Source of the DNA: Micrococcales bacterium
Lineage (GTDB): Bacteria > Actinomycetota > Actinomycetes > Actinomycetales > Cellulomonadaceae
DNA: 64,000 nt
Assembly: GCA_009777345.1 (NCBI GenBank)
Contig: WRMB01000003.1
Coordinates: forward strand, 30,801 to 94,800
Direction of reading: 5' to 3'
Of the stretch, positions 22,936 through 31,156 are shown in pieces; within the stretch, counting starts at the first letter, position 1, and every line of letters starts with the position of its first letter. The notes under the pieces are model-generated. The model ran no database searches. It was given only the letters and a program-made list of their open reading frames with translations, and had not been told where the DNA came from. The position numbers and the translations under genes were made by a program.

Positions 22936-23049
22936 GGGATCATCTAGTCATAGGATGTGACTGGGAGCAAACGCACAGCGGGTGAGATCCCGGACACACA
23001 ATTGCGACAAAAGTTGTCCGCCAGTCTTGCCAGCCCATACAGTCGTCGC
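22936..23049. promoter_or_regulatory. Immunity control region with divergent promoters and operator
   Basis: Rightward: TTGTCC near 23013-23018, a 17-base spacer and ATACAG/CATACA, placing the start at about the GTG at 23050. Leftward: TTGCTC, 17 bases, CTAGAT, then the ATG of the Cro-like gene. GACAA-AAG-TTGTC at about 23005-23017 is a perfect inverted repeat overlapping the rightward -35, a good repressor site. Confidence 0.55.
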
Positions 23050-23412
23050 GTGAGCTCCAGCGGAGGATGGTGGGCCTTCGTGGCTCCGATCGTCGGAGAC
23101 GACTCGGGCACAGAGGTGGCCGACAAGAAGACTGTTGCCACCAGGATCGATGTCGACAGGTCCATGCTCTCCCGGTGGCCGAAGGACGGCTATCGACCTT
23201 CGGCCGAGACCGTCGTCGCCTTCTGCCGCGCCTACGGGAGGAACCCTTTGACAGGGCTCGTCGCAGCTGGGTTCATCACCAAGACCGAGTCTTGCACCAG
23301 GGACGTGAAGATCGGCATAGACGAGGCGCTACGGGAGGCGCGCCTCGACGACTTGCTCGACGAGCTGCGCCGCCGCGTCGACAACAACGAGCGATCCCAG
23401 CCAGATCACTAG
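23050..23412 (+). CDS. Immunity repressor (HTH)
   Basis: 120 aa from GTG at 23050; the frame is open further upstream, but the promoter-like boxes sit there, so a leaderless start at 23050 is preferred. KKTVATRIDVDRSMLSRW, KDGYRPSAETVVAFCRAY and GRNPLTGLVAAGFI form an HTH of the type used by actinophage repressors. It faces the Cro-like gene across a shared operator. C-terminal helices (LDDLLDELRRRVDN) may dimerise. Confidence 0.75.
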   Translation: MSSSGGWWAFVAPIVGDDSGTEVADKKTVATRIDVDRSMLSRWPKDGYRPSAETVVAFCRAYGRNPLTGLVAAGFITKTESCTRDVKIGIDEALREARLDDLLDELRRRVDNNERSQPDH

Positions 23413-23421
23413 GAGGTTTGC

Positions 23422-23730
23422 ATGATGTTCAGCAGGTCGTCTCCGGAGGAGAAGGCTACGAAGAAGGCGGAGAGGCGGGCCCAGGCTGAGCGCACCCTGA
23501 TCATCAGCCCTCTCAAGAGTGTCGAGATCGTGGAGGATGCCATCATCCTCCACGATGGGCTGGCTGAGACCAGGATCCCACTCACCAAGATCGAAAGCGT
23601 GACAACGCGGCTGTTCAAGGTCGCTGTCACCACCCCGATGCGCACGTACGAGTTCGAAGCCTCGGTCGGTCTGATGGGAAGGAAGCGCTTCGACGCATGG
23701 GTCGCGCGCCTCCAGGAAGCCGTTGCCTGA
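23422..23730 (+). CDS. Unknown protein co-transcribed with the repressor
   Basis: 102 aa with AGGAGG before the first ATG. A charged helix (SPEEKATKKAERRAQAER) precedes a beta-rich domain resembling a PH-like or short barrel fold (IISPLKSVEIVEDAII, LFKVAVTTPMRTYEFE). Being in the lysogenic transcript, it could be a superinfection-exclusion or lysogen-fitness protein. Unknown family. Confidence 0.65.
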   Translation: MMFSRSSPEEKATKKAERRAQAERTLIISPLKSVEIVEDAIILHDGLAETRIPLTKIESVTTRLFKVAVTTPMRTYEFEASVGLMGRKRFDAWVARLQEAVA

Positions 23731-23735
23731 GGAGT

Positions 23736-25022
23736 CTATCCAGGCAGCCCGAGCCGGGCTGCGACGTCGTCGAGCGCCCGCCGGGCGAGCGTCTGCGACA
23801 CGTGCTGGTACCTGCGGGTCGTGGCGATCTTGGTGTGTCCCATGATCGCCTTGACCACCGCGTAGTCGACCTTGGCCTCCAGCAGCAGGGTAGCGGTGGT
23901 GTGCCTGGCCTCGTGGATGGTGTAGCGCCGCCCGACGACGCCGGAGACGCCGTCCTCGGGCGGCTCCGGGTTCGGCTCGGTGTGCGCCACCCGGGCGGCG
24001 TCCTGCAGCGCGTACCACGCGGCGTCGTCGTTCTTCGGCGACCCGGGGCTACCGTCGGGACGCGGCCAGACCAGGCCGTGGGGTGAGTCGGGGGCAACCT
24101 CGCGCCACTCGCGCAGGGCTGCTTCCATCCAGGGGACCAGAGGGATCGTCCTGCTGCCGGCGTCGCTCTTCGGCCGGACGAGGCACACGGCCCCGGAGAG
24201 GCGCCGTACCTTGTCCCCGCGCTTGGTCTGCAGCCTGCGCTCCTGGCACCTGCTCGGGCTCGCGCCGCAGGGGCTGGGACAGCCGTGCCGCCACCGCAGG
24301 CGCTTGAGCTGCCAGGACACGTCGAGCGTGCCGGCCTCCAGGTCGACGCACTCCCACGTCAGCCCCAGGCACTCGGCCTGGCGCATCCCCTGGAGCATGG
24401 CGGCGACCCACCTGGACACGTCAGGGCGGTCCGCTGCGGCCTGCAGGACGGCCGCCGCGTCGTCGAGGGCGAGGCTGCCGCGGTCGGACTCTCCGACGCC
24501 GGTCTTGGGGACGTCGAAGACCCTGGCTGGGATCGGGTGACCGTCGAGGCGGGCGTCCTTGAGCATCTTGTCTAGGGTGGCCCGCAGCCGCACCAGCGAC
24601 GAGTCGGCCAGGGAGCCGGAGGCGAGCCTGACCACGGCGTGCACCGCGTCGGTGTCGACGGCCGAGACCTTGCGCCGGCCGACCGCTGGGACGATCCACC
24701 GGCGCACCATCCCGGCGTCCGTGGACCAGCTCCCAGGTCGTACCTGGTCGCGTCTTCGCTCCAGCCACCGCTCGGCGTAGGCGGCCACGGTCTCCGACGC
24801 CTTCGCGCCGGCCGTCGGCAGCCCATCGGCAGCGATCTGCTTCTTCTTCTCGCGCAGGCGCCGCTTGCACTCGGCCTCGGTCTTGGCCGACACGACGATC
24901 CGGCGACGGGTGCCGCGGTCGGTCCATCCCGCCTCGACCGCGCCGAGCCACATCCCGTCGGAGCGCTGCCACACGCTGCCCGTACCGTACTGGCGGCGGC
25001 GCCTCTCCCTCTTCACGTCCAC
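23736..25022 (-). CDS. int: Prophage integrase, tyrosine recombinase
   Basis: 428 aa from GTG at 25022, chosen because GGGAGG lies 6 bases upstream; the longer frame would run into the tRNA. Domains: an N-terminal arm-binding domain rich in basic residues (KRERRRRQYGTGSVW), a core-binding domain (about 75-170) and a catalytic domain. Catalytic R214 (GMRQAE), K285 (RPKSD), H370-R373 (HEAR), H396 (GHT), Y405 (RRYQHV). A Cys-rich insert (HGCPSPCGASPSRC) is typical of actinobacterial phage integrases. The tRNA-Thr attachment site is adjacent. Confidence 0.93.
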   Translation of the reverse strand: MDVKRERRRRQYGTGSVWQRSDGMWLGAVEAGWTDRGTRRRIVVSAKTEAECKRRLREKKKQIAADGLPTAGAKASETVAAYAERWLERRRDQVRPGSWSTDAGMVRRWIVPAVGRRKVSAVDTDAVHAVVRLASGSLADSSLVRLRATLDKMLKDARLDGHPIPARVFDVPKTGVGESDRGSLALDDAAAVLQAAADRPDVSRWVAAMLQGMRQAECLGLTWECVDLEAGTLDVSWQLKRLRWRHGCPSPCGASPSRCQERRLQTKRGDKVRRLSGAVCLVRPKSDAGSRTIPLVPWMEAALREWREVAPDSPHGLVWPRPDGSPGSPKNDDAAWYALQDAARVAHTEPNPEPPEDGVSGVVGRRYTIHEARHTTATLLLEAKVDYAVVKAIMGHTKIATTRRYQHVSQTLARRALDDVAARLGLPG

Positions 25023-25034
25023 CCAGGACCTCCC

Positions 25035-25058
25035 ACTTAGGCCATTACTTAGGCCATC
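25035..25058 (-). repeat. Two 12-bp direct repeats at the integrase leader
   Basis: ACTTAGGCCATT and ACTTAGGCCATC stand directly one after the other, just upstream of the integrase ribosome site. They could be arm-type integrase sites or an autoregulatory operator. Confidence 0.8.
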
Positions 25059-25130
25059 CCAAGGGTACCACTGGGTTATCGCTGGGTGTCTATACTGATC
25101 GAATCTGCTGGTCAGACCTATTTTCCAGGG

Positions 25131-25203
25131 AGCCGCCTGAGGGAATCGAACCCTCGACCTTCTCATTACGAGTGAGACGCTCTGCCGACTGAGCTAAGGC
25201 GGC
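25131..25203 (-). tRNA. tRNA-Thr(CGT), prophage attachment site at its 3' end
   Basis: Full cloverleaf: acceptor GCCGCCT/AGGCGGC, D-stem GCTC/GAGC, anticodon stem TCTCA/TGAGA with loop CTCGTAA (anticodon CGT), T-arm GAGGG-TTCGATT-CCCTC, discriminator T. CCA is not encoded. The 3' half points at the integrase, so the attR core is inferred to lie within about 25131-25175; the matching attL lies beyond the left end of the window. The gene remains intact after integration. Confidence 0.95.
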
Positions 25204-25207
25204 GGCA

Positions 25208-25223
25208 CCCGCCGCGCGGCGGG
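25208..25223 (-). terminator. GC hairpin before tRNA-Thr
   Basis: CCCGCCG-CG-CGGCGGG, perfect 7-bp arms, between the hydrolase stop and the tRNA; may terminate the hydrolase transcript. Confidence 0.4.
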
Positions 25224-25262
25224 CGGACCAACTCTACCGGGTCGGTCAGGGTGCGGCCAAAG

Positions 25263-26828
25263 TCATTCGCACGTCAGGCCGTCCTCGGGCACCGTCCCGT
25301 CGACGAGGAAGTCGTCCACGGCGTCCTGGATGCAGTCTCCGGCGGTCAGGTACGCGGTGTGGCCCTCGCCCTTGTAGGTGACCAGCACGCCGGAGTCGAG
25401 CATGGCGGCCAGAGACTGAGCCTGGGCGTAGGGCGTGGCCGGGTCGTTGGTGGTGCCGACGACGACGATGGGAGGCGCGCCCTCGGCGGTGTACGACGTG
25501 AGCGGCTCGGGCAGCGGCACGGGCCAGTTCGCGCAGCCCACCGCCCCGTAGGCGAAGTAGCGCCAGAAGGTCGGGGAGGCGGTCTTCAGCTCGGCGGCCT
25601 CGGCGGCCATCGCCGCCGGGTCGGCGTCACCGCGTGCGTCGACGCAGCCGATCGCCAGGAACGCCACGATGGAGTTGGCCGTGTAGACCCCGTCGCCGTC
25701 CCGGTCTAGGTATCGGTCAGACAACCACAGCAGGTAGGTGCCGTCCCCGTTGCCGATCGCCGTCCGCAGCCCTTTCGTCAGGTGCGACCAGTTCCCCTGG
25801 CTGTACAGGGCGACCGCGACACCGTAGAAGGCCAGCGTCCCGGTGAGCGCCCGTCGGCCGTCGGTCCGCATCGGGTGGGCCCGGGCCTCGTCGAGCACAT
25901 CGGCGACCTGGCCGACCGCGTCGTCCACCGTCCCGCTCAACGGGCAGTCCCTGGCCTTGAGGCAGTCCGCCGCGTAGGCCCGCAGGGCCGACTCGAAACC
26001 GCCTGCCTGGACGACGCTCCACTGGCTCGGGCTCAGGGTCGGGTCCTTCGCGCCGTCGAGCACCATGCGTCCGACCCGGTCCGGGAACAGCTCGGCGTAG
26101 GTGGCACCGAGCTGGGTCCCGTAGGAGAAGCCCAGGTAGGTCAGGGTGGTCTCGCGCAGGGCGGCCCGCAGCACGTCCATGTCGCGAGCCGCCGACACGG
26201 TGTCGACATGAGCCAGCAGCGGCCCGGTGTTGTCCAGGCAGGCCTGGGCGAACCGGTCGGCCGCGGTCTGGGCGGTGGTCAGCCCGCTCGGGGTGGACGC
26301 GTCTATATCGGTCGAGAAGAACCTGTCGAGATCAGCGTCAGACAAGCATGTGATGGGTGCGGACCGCTGCACACCGCGCGGGTCGAAACCGACGACGTCC
26401 AGGTTCTTCCGCAGCTTCGCCCCCGCCTGGCCCACGACTGTGGACACGTAGTCGACACCTGAGCTTCCCGGCCCGCCGGGGTTGAACACGACCGAACCCA
26501 CGCTGTCGTCGGCCCGCTTCCGGGCGACGGCGATCTCGATCGTCTCGCCGCCCGGGTCGGCATAGTCCATCGGGACGGTCAGCCAGGCACACTGGAGGTT
26601 GCGGTCCTCGCACTTCTTCCAGTCGAGTCTCTGGGAGTAGTACTTCTGCAGCTCGGGCGACGGGGCCTCGGTGGCCGTCGGGTCGAAGGGCCGCTCGTCT
26701 TCATCGCCCGACCGCCCGCAGGCCGTCACCACCAGCGAGGCGCAGACCACCAGCACCATGGCCGCCCGCACCCGTCTGGCCCAACCTCGGGCACCCGGTC
26801 GTCGGGTCCGCTGCCCGATCCGCCTCAT
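25263..26828 (-). CDS. Secreted lipoprotein alpha/beta-hydrolase, TAP-like (tripeptidyl aminopeptidase family)
   Basis: 521 aa. Lipoprotein signal with Cys37 (VVTACGRS). The alpha/beta-hydrolase core has oxyanion motif FNPGGPGSSG (115-124), nucleophile Ser235 in GFSYGTQ, Asp462 (NDPATPY) and His490 (GEGHTAY); the last part is the TAP-like C-terminal domain. Family members cut tripeptides or release proline/other residues from peptides outside the cell. The ribosome site GAGGAGAG precedes the ATG, right beside a 13-bp tandem repeat. Confidence 0.88.
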   Translation of the reverse strand: MRRIGQRTRRPGARGWARRVRAAMVLVVCASLVVTACGRSGDEDERPFDPTATEAPSPELQKYYSQRLDWKKCEDRNLQCAWLTVPMDYADPGGETIEIAVARKRADDSVGSVVFNPGGPGSSGVDYVSTVVGQAGAKLRKNLDVVGFDPRGVQRSAPITCLSDADLDRFFSTDIDASTPSGLTTAQTAADRFAQACLDNTGPLLAHVDTVSAARDMDVLRAALRETTLTYLGFSYGTQLGATYAELFPDRVGRMVLDGAKDPTLSPSQWSVVQAGGFESALRAYAADCLKARDCPLSGTVDDAVGQVADVLDEARAHPMRTDGRRALTGTLAFYGVAVALYSQGNWSHLTKGLRTAIGNGDGTYLLWLSDRYLDRDGDGVYTANSIVAFLAIGCVDARGDADPAAMAAEAAELKTASPTFWRYFAYGAVGCANWPVPLPEPLTSYTAEGAPPIVVVGTTNDPATPYAQAQSLAAMLDSGVLVTYKGEGHTAYLTAGDCIQDAVDDFLVDGTVPEDGLTCE

Positions 26829-26839
26829 ACCAGCTCTCC

Positions 26840-26878
26840 TCGTGCTTGCCTGTCGTGCTTGCCTGTCGTGCTTGCCTG
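26840..26878. repeat. 13-bp tandem repeat x3
   Basis: TCGTGCTTGCCTG repeated exactly three times, followed by a degenerate TCGTACGCCCG. It sits between the holB stop and the hydrolase start, about 11 bases from the hydrolase start codon. Confidence 0.95.
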
Positions 26879-26889
26879 TCGTACGCCCG

Positions 26890-28026
26890 TCAACCCTGCG
26901 GCCGCAGCCCCACCATCATCGCCTCCACCGCCAGCAGGGGGGCGACGTTGGCGGCCAGCCGGACGCGCGCCTGCCCGACAGCGTCCATCCGGCGCAGCGT
27001 CTGGGTCGCGGACCCTTCGGCGGCCAGCCGGGCGACGAGCCCCGCGTGCTCGACGTTGACCAGCTCGACCCCGGCCCCGAGCTGGACCACCAGGACGTCC
27101 CGGTACAGCGACAGCAGATCGGTCATGGCCCGGTCCAGCACGTCGCGCTGCGCCCGGGTCGCCCGGCGCTTCTGCTCCTTCTCCAGGTCGGCGACCTGGG
27201 CCCGCAGCACGGGCGGCAGCCGACCGCCACCGTCGGCGCCCAGGGCGCGCAGCAGGTCCGCCCGTTCGACGGCGTCGCGTTCCGTGCTGGCCGCGGCGGA
27301 CTCGGCCTGCGCGGTCTCGACCAGGTCGGCCGCCGCGAGCACCGCGTCCCCGACGCCGCGGACCCGACCGGCCAGCTCCAGCACCGCGGACCGCCGGGCC
27401 CGGGCGTCCGGGTCGCGGGCCAGCCGCCGGGCCACCCCGACATGGCTGGACGCGGCCCGGGCGGCCCCCGCCGCGGCGTGCGGCTCGGCACCGTCCCGGG
27501 CGACGAGCAGCGCCGCCACCGCCTCGGCCGGGGGGATCCGCAGGTGCACCCGGCGGCAGCGGGACCGCACGGTGACCAGCACGTCGCCGGGGCTGGGCGC
27601 GCACAGCAGCCACACGGTGCGCGGAGCCGGTTCTTCCAGGGCCTTGAGCAGCACGTTGCCCGAGGCGTCGTTGAGCCGGTCGGCGTCCTCCACCACGATG
27701 ACCCGCCACCGGCCACCGGACGGGGCCCGGGCGGCCAGCTGGACCAGCGGCCGGGTGTCGTCCACCCGCAGGTGCAGCCCCTCGGTGGCGACCAGGGTGA
27801 CGTTCTCGTGCGTCCCCACCAGGGCGGTGGTGCAGTCGTGGCAGACGCCGCAGCCGCCGGACGCGCACTGCAGCGCCGCGGCGAACGCCCGGGCGGCGGT
27901 CGACCGACCCGATCCGGGCGGTCCGGTGAGCAGCCAGGCGTGCGTCATCGCCGCCGGATCGGTGGCGGCAGCGCTGAGCACGGCGACGGCGGGCTCCTGC
28001 CCGACGACCTCGTCCCAGACGCTCAA
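26890..28026 (-). CDS. holB: DNA polymerase III delta-prime subunit
   Basis: 378 aa from TTG at 28026, preceded by GGAGGA 7 bases upstream and giving the usual N-terminus (L)SVWDEVVGQEPAV. Clamp-loader AAA+ fold: P-loop-like GPPGSGRST (35-43) with Arg in place of the catalytic Lys, zinc cysteines C54, C59, C62, C65 (QCASGGCGVCHDC), sensor region VVEDADRLNDASGNVLLK. The P-loop change fits delta-prime as a non-hydrolysing stator. Follows tmk, a conserved pairing in many bacteria. Confidence 0.92.
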   Translation of the reverse strand: MSVWDEVVGQEPAVAVLSAAATDPAAMTHAWLLTGPPGSGRSTAARAFAAALQCASGGCGVCHDCTTALVGTHENVTLVATEGLHLRVDDTRPLVQLAARAPSGGRWRVIVVEDADRLNDASGNVLLKALEEPAPRTVWLLCAPSPGDVLVTVRSRCRRVHLRIPPAEAVAALLVARDGAEPHAAAGAARAASSHVGVARRLARDPDARARRSAVLELAGRVRGVGDAVLAAADLVETAQAESAAASTERDAVERADLLRALGADGGGRLPPVLRAQVADLEKEQKRRATRAQRDVLDRAMTDLLSLYRDVLVVQLGAGVELVNVEHAGLVARLAAEGSATQTLRRMDAVGQARVRLAANVAPLLAVEAMMVGLRPQG

Positions 28027-28096
28027 CCCGGCTCCTCCGGCGGTGTGGACCTGTGCGAACCTTACCGACCCGGCGCGCACCTACCAACGGCGCTGA

Positions 28097-28720
28097 TCAG
28101 GTAGACACCGGTCCGATCAGGGCCTGGACGCGGTCGCGCACCGCCGCGGCGATCTCTTCGGACGGCCGGGTGGCGTCCAGCACGCAGAAACGGTCCCGGT
28201 CGGCGGCGGCCCGGGCTGCGAACGCCGCCCGGACCTGACGGTGGAAGGTCGTACCGGCGCGTTCCATCCGGTCCGGCGCCCCGGTCAGGCGACCGAGCCC
28301 CACCGCCGGGTCCAGGTCCAGCAGCACGGTCAGGTCCGGCAGCAGGTCGTCGGTCGCCCAGCGAGACAGCCGTTCCACCGCGTCGGCGCCCAGCCCCCGG
28401 CCGACCCCCTGGTAGGCGACCGAGGAGTCCAGGTACCGGTCGGTGACCACATCGTGGCCGCGGTCCAGCGCCGGTCGCACGACGGTCGCCACATGGTGCG
28501 CCCGGTCGGCGGCATACAGCAGCGCCTCGGTACGCCGGTCCACGTCGTCCCCGTGCTGCACCGCCTGGCGCAGCACCGCCCCCAGAGCGGTGCCCCCCGG
28601 CTCGAACGTCCGCACGACGGTGCGGCCCAGCCCTGTCAGCCAGGCGACCAGGGCACCCACCTGGGTGGACTTGCCCGCCCCGTCACCACCCTCGAACGAG
28701 ACGAACAGCCCACGAGTCAC
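28097..28720 (-). CDS. tmk: Thymidylate kinase
   Basis: 207 aa, normal length, GTG start. P-loop FEGGDGAGKST (9-19), dTMP-binding RT/DR regions including DRYLDSSVAYQGVGRG (94-109). Phosphorylates dTMP to dTDP for DNA synthesis. The gene lies 70 bases upstream of holB in the same direction and is probably co-transcribed with it. Confidence 0.94.
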   Translation of the reverse strand: MTRGLFVSFEGGDGAGKSTQVGALVAWLTGLGRTVVRTFEPGGTALGAVLRQAVQHGDDVDRRTEALLYAADRAHHVATVVRPALDRGHDVVTDRYLDSSVAYQGVGRGLGADAVERLSRWATDDLLPDLTVLLDLDPAVGLGRLTGAPDRMERAGTTFHRQVRAAFAARAAADRDRFCVLDATRPSEEIAAAVRDRVQALIGPVST

Positions 28721-28741
28721 CGCTGCAGGGTACCGGGTTCT

Positions 28742-29746
28742 CTACGCCTCACCGGGGTAGACGACGCCGATCTGGCGGCGCACCTCGTCCATGGTGGTCA
28801 GGACGTCGAGGGTGTCCTGCCAGGTCATCCGGTCCGAGGCGGTGCGGCCGTCGGCGAGGCACCGGGCGACCTCCGCCACCTCGTACTGCAGGCCCTGGTC
28901 GACAGGCTGGGTGAACGTCCAGACGCGTCCGTCGCGCCGGGTGACGGTGAACGACGTGGGCCGGTAGAAGTCCCCGGCCACCCGGACGTGCCCCTCGGTA
29001 CCGGAGATCGACGACGTGGTCGGCGACTGCGCCCACAGCGTCGTGAACAGGCTGGCCTGCTGGCGCGGACCGTACTGGGCGATGACCGACACCTGCCCGT
29101 CCACCCCGGTCTCGGCCAGCTGGCCGACGGCGTGGACCGCTGACGGCACCCCGAGCAGGTCGTGCGCCCAGGCCACCGGGTAGACACCGAGGTCCAGCAG
29201 GGCACCGCCAGCCAGGGCCGGGTCGTACAGCCGGTGCGCCGGGTCGGCGACGACGTACCGGCCGTGGTCGGCGCGCAGGCTGACGATCTCGCCGATCTCC
29301 CCGGCCTCGACTATCTGGTGCAGCGCGGCGACGTGCGGCAGGAACCGGGTCCACATCGCCTCCATGACGAACAGCCTGGCAGCCTCGGCGGCGGCGAACA
29401 CCTCCCGGGCCTCGGCGGCGTTACGGGTGAACGACTTCTCCACCAGGACGGGCTTGCCCGCGGCCAGGGCCAGCAGGGCGTGCTCGCGGTGCTCCGAGTG
29501 CGGGGTGGCCACGTACACCACGTCGACCTGCCGGTCCTCGACCAGCGCCCGGTACGAGGGGTGCGCCGTCACCCGGCGCGCGGCGGCGAACCGCTCGGCG
29601 CTGTCACGGCGGCGCGATCCCACCGCGACCACCTGGGAGCGGGTGTGCCGTCGTACGGCGTCGACGAAACCCGCCGCGATACTGCCGGTGCCGATGACGC
29701 CCCACCGCAGGGGCGGGGCGGTACGCGGGTCCTCGGTGCGAGCCAT
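28742..29746 (-). CDS. Gfo/Idh/MocA-family oxidoreductase
   Basis: 334 aa from ATG at 29746. N-terminal Rossmann fold WGVIGTGSIAAGFVDA (about 14-29), the EKSF motif (KPVLVEKSF) with the usual catalytic/cofactor Lys, then the C-terminal alpha/beta domain (GGALLDLGVYPVAWAHDL). NAD(P)-dependent oxidation of a sugar or dihydrodiol-like substrate; the true substrate cannot be told. Only 21 bases from tmk, but the start has a weak ribosome site. Confidence 0.88.
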   Translation of the reverse strand: MARTEDPRTAPPLRWGVIGTGSIAAGFVDAVRRHTRSQVVAVGSRRRDSAERFAAARRVTAHPSYRALVEDRQVDVVYVATPHSEHREHALLALAAGKPVLVEKSFTRNAAEAREVFAAAEAARLFVMEAMWTRFLPHVAALHQIVEAGEIGEIVSLRADHGRYVVADPAHRLYDPALAGGALLDLGVYPVAWAHDLLGVPSAVHAVGQLAETGVDGQVSVIAQYGPRQQASLFTTLWAQSPTTSSISGTEGHVRVAGDFYRPTSFTVTRRDGRVWTFTQPVDQGLQYEVAEVARCLADGRTASDRMTWQDTLDVLTTMDEVRRQIGVVYPGEA

Positions 29747-29813
29747 ACCACCAACGTAGCCCCGCCAGGCCGAGAGCGCCCCCAGCCAGGTCACCCGGTG
29801 CAAGGGTTGGCGG

Positions 29814-29845
29814 GCCGGTGCAAGGGTTCGGACCCTTGCACCGGC
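29814..29845 (-). terminator. 14-bp-arm hairpin
   Basis: GCCGGTGCAAGGGT and ACCCTTGCACCGGC with loop TCGG, perfect pairing. It lies just after the DUF4143 ATPase stop and upstream of the oxidoreductase gene, a good terminator position. An extra half copy (CGGTGCAAGGGT) stands at 29796-29807. Confidence 0.7.
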
Positions 29846-29872
29846 TGGACCCACAGCGCAAGTATCGCTGTG

Positions 29873-31129
29873 CTATGGGCCTAGGGCCGCAACTGGTAGG
29901 CAGCAGACACCGTCGGGGCGTCGGTAGGCAGCAGACCGGGTCGTGACGACGCCGAGGAAGGCGGGGGCTCCGGTCTTGGTGAGGTCGACCTTGTCGACGA
30001 ACCTCAGGAGGGAGTCCGCTGCCCGGTCCACGTCGTCGGGGTTCATCTTGACCTCCAGCGCTGCCCAGCGGCCATCGCCCAACGTTATGACGATGTCGAC
30101 CTCGTGGCCGTTGTTGTCACGCCAGCGGGCCAGGGTCCCGTCCAGCAGCTGGGTGTAGATGCGCAGGTCACGGACGACCAGTGCTTCGAAGTGGAAACCT
30201 GCCGCGTTGAGGTCTCGCAGCAGCTGGTCTGGTCCGACCGACAGAGCGCCGACGCCGAGCGACGGGTCGGCCAGGTAGCGGGTGGCGGACTTGCGCAGCG
30301 GTGTGGTCGAACGCATGTGGGGGCCCCAGGCGGGTACGTCCTCGACGATCATGAGCCGGTTGAGCGCGGCAAGGTAGTCGCTGGTCGTCTCCCGGTCGGC
30401 CGGGCCGTCTGACCCGCCCACGTCGGCCGCAAGCGCCTTGGTCGTGACGTCCGTGCCGACCGACCGTCCCAGTGCCACCAGCAGCCGTCGCAGCTGGTCG
30501 GGCAGGCGGCGGCCGTCGAGGCGCTGGACGTCGGTGACGATGGTGGCCAGGTAGTCGCGAACCCACTGCTGGGCAGCGGGGACGTCGGCGTCGAGCAGGG
30601 TCGGCCAGCCCCCGACCACGATCCGCTCCATGAGCTGCGGAACGGTGAGACCCGGGTCTCTGACCGGTCGGAACTCTTGGTCGAACAGCGCGCGCAGCGA
30701 GACCTGGCCGGAGGAGTGCCCGGTCTCGAACAGGCTCATGGGCCGCATCCGCATGAAGGCCATGCGTCCCGCGCCCGGGTGACGAGAGACGTCGTCGCGC
30801 GGTGTGGCCGAACCGGTGAGGACGAACTGGCCGCGCTGCGGGGAGCGGTCGTCGACGGCCCGGCGTACCAAGTTCCACAGCTTGGGGGCCAGCTGCCACT
30901 CGTCGAACAAGATCGGCGTCGGCGCGTCGAACAGAACCTCCGGCGCGGTGGACACCAGAGCACGAGAACTGTCGTCCACGTCGAACTGGTACTCGGTGCG
31001 GGCGACCTGCCCAGCAGTCACGGTCTTGCCGCAGGCACGAGGGCCCTCGACGACGACCGCCCCGGCTGCGGACAGGCGCCGGGCAAGCTCAGCATCCACG
31101 ACCCGCGGTCGATAGTCTGCGAGCATCAT
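29873..31129 (-). CDS. AAA+ ATPase with DUF4143 domain
   Basis: 418 aa. Walker A EGPRACGKT (about 28-36), Walker B ILFDEWQ (73-79), sensor LTGSATP (104-110), then the DUF4143 domain with a PD-(D/E)xK-like HEVDIVITLGDGRWAALEVKM near residues 350-370. This family (orphan AAA_14 plus DUF4143) is scattered in bacteria; role unclear, possibly mobile-element or stress related. AAGGGG precedes tandem ATGs. Three operator-like repeats lie 28 bases upstream. Confidence 0.88.
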   Translation of the reverse strand: MMLADYRPRVVDAELARRLSAAGAVVVEGPRACGKTVTAGQVARTEYQFDVDDSSRALVSTAPEVLFDAPTPILFDEWQLAPKLWNLVRRAVDDRSPQRGQFVLTGSATPRDDVSRHPGAGRMAFMRMRPMSLFETGHSSGQVSLRALFDQEFRPVRDPGLTVPQLMERIVVGGWPTLLDADVPAAQQWVRDYLATIVTDVQRLDGRRLPDQLRRLLVALGRSVGTDVTTKALAADVGGSDGPADRETTSDYLAALNRLMIVEDVPAWGPHMRSTTPLRKSATRYLADPSLGVGALSVGPDQLLRDLNAAGFHFEALVVRDLRIYTQLLDGTLARWRDNNGHEVDIVITLGDGRWAALEVKMNPDDVDRAADSLLRFVDKVDLTKTGAPAFLGVVTTRSAAYRRPDGVCCLPVAALGP

Positions 31130-31156
31130 CGTCCCCTTCGTCTGTGCTGGTCAACC

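Larger units (their letters stand above)
1..25131. mobile_element. Prophage, partial (left end outside window), inserted at tRNA-Thr
   Basis: A continuous block of phage-type genes: MuF-like protein, portal, terminases, HNH nuclease, RusA-like resolvase, RecT, exonuclease, Cro-like and repressor proteins and a tyrosine integrase. It ends exactly at the 3' end of a tRNA-Thr gene, beyond which typical chromosomal genes begin. Most genes overlap by ATGA or GTGA, unlike the chromosomal part. Portal and MuF types suggest a siphovirus-like temperate phage. Capsid, tail and lysis genes must lie left of position 1. Whether it is still inducible cannot be judged; no broken key gene is seen. Confidence 0.95.

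Noticed and set aside
22957..23049. Upstream start of the phage repressor
   Set aside because: The region contains the promoter boxes and operator; the HTH protein is complete from 23050.
25023..25166. Longer integrase start overlapping tRNA-Thr
   Set aside because: It would read through the tRNA and leader repeats; the GTG at 25022 has a well-placed ribosome site.
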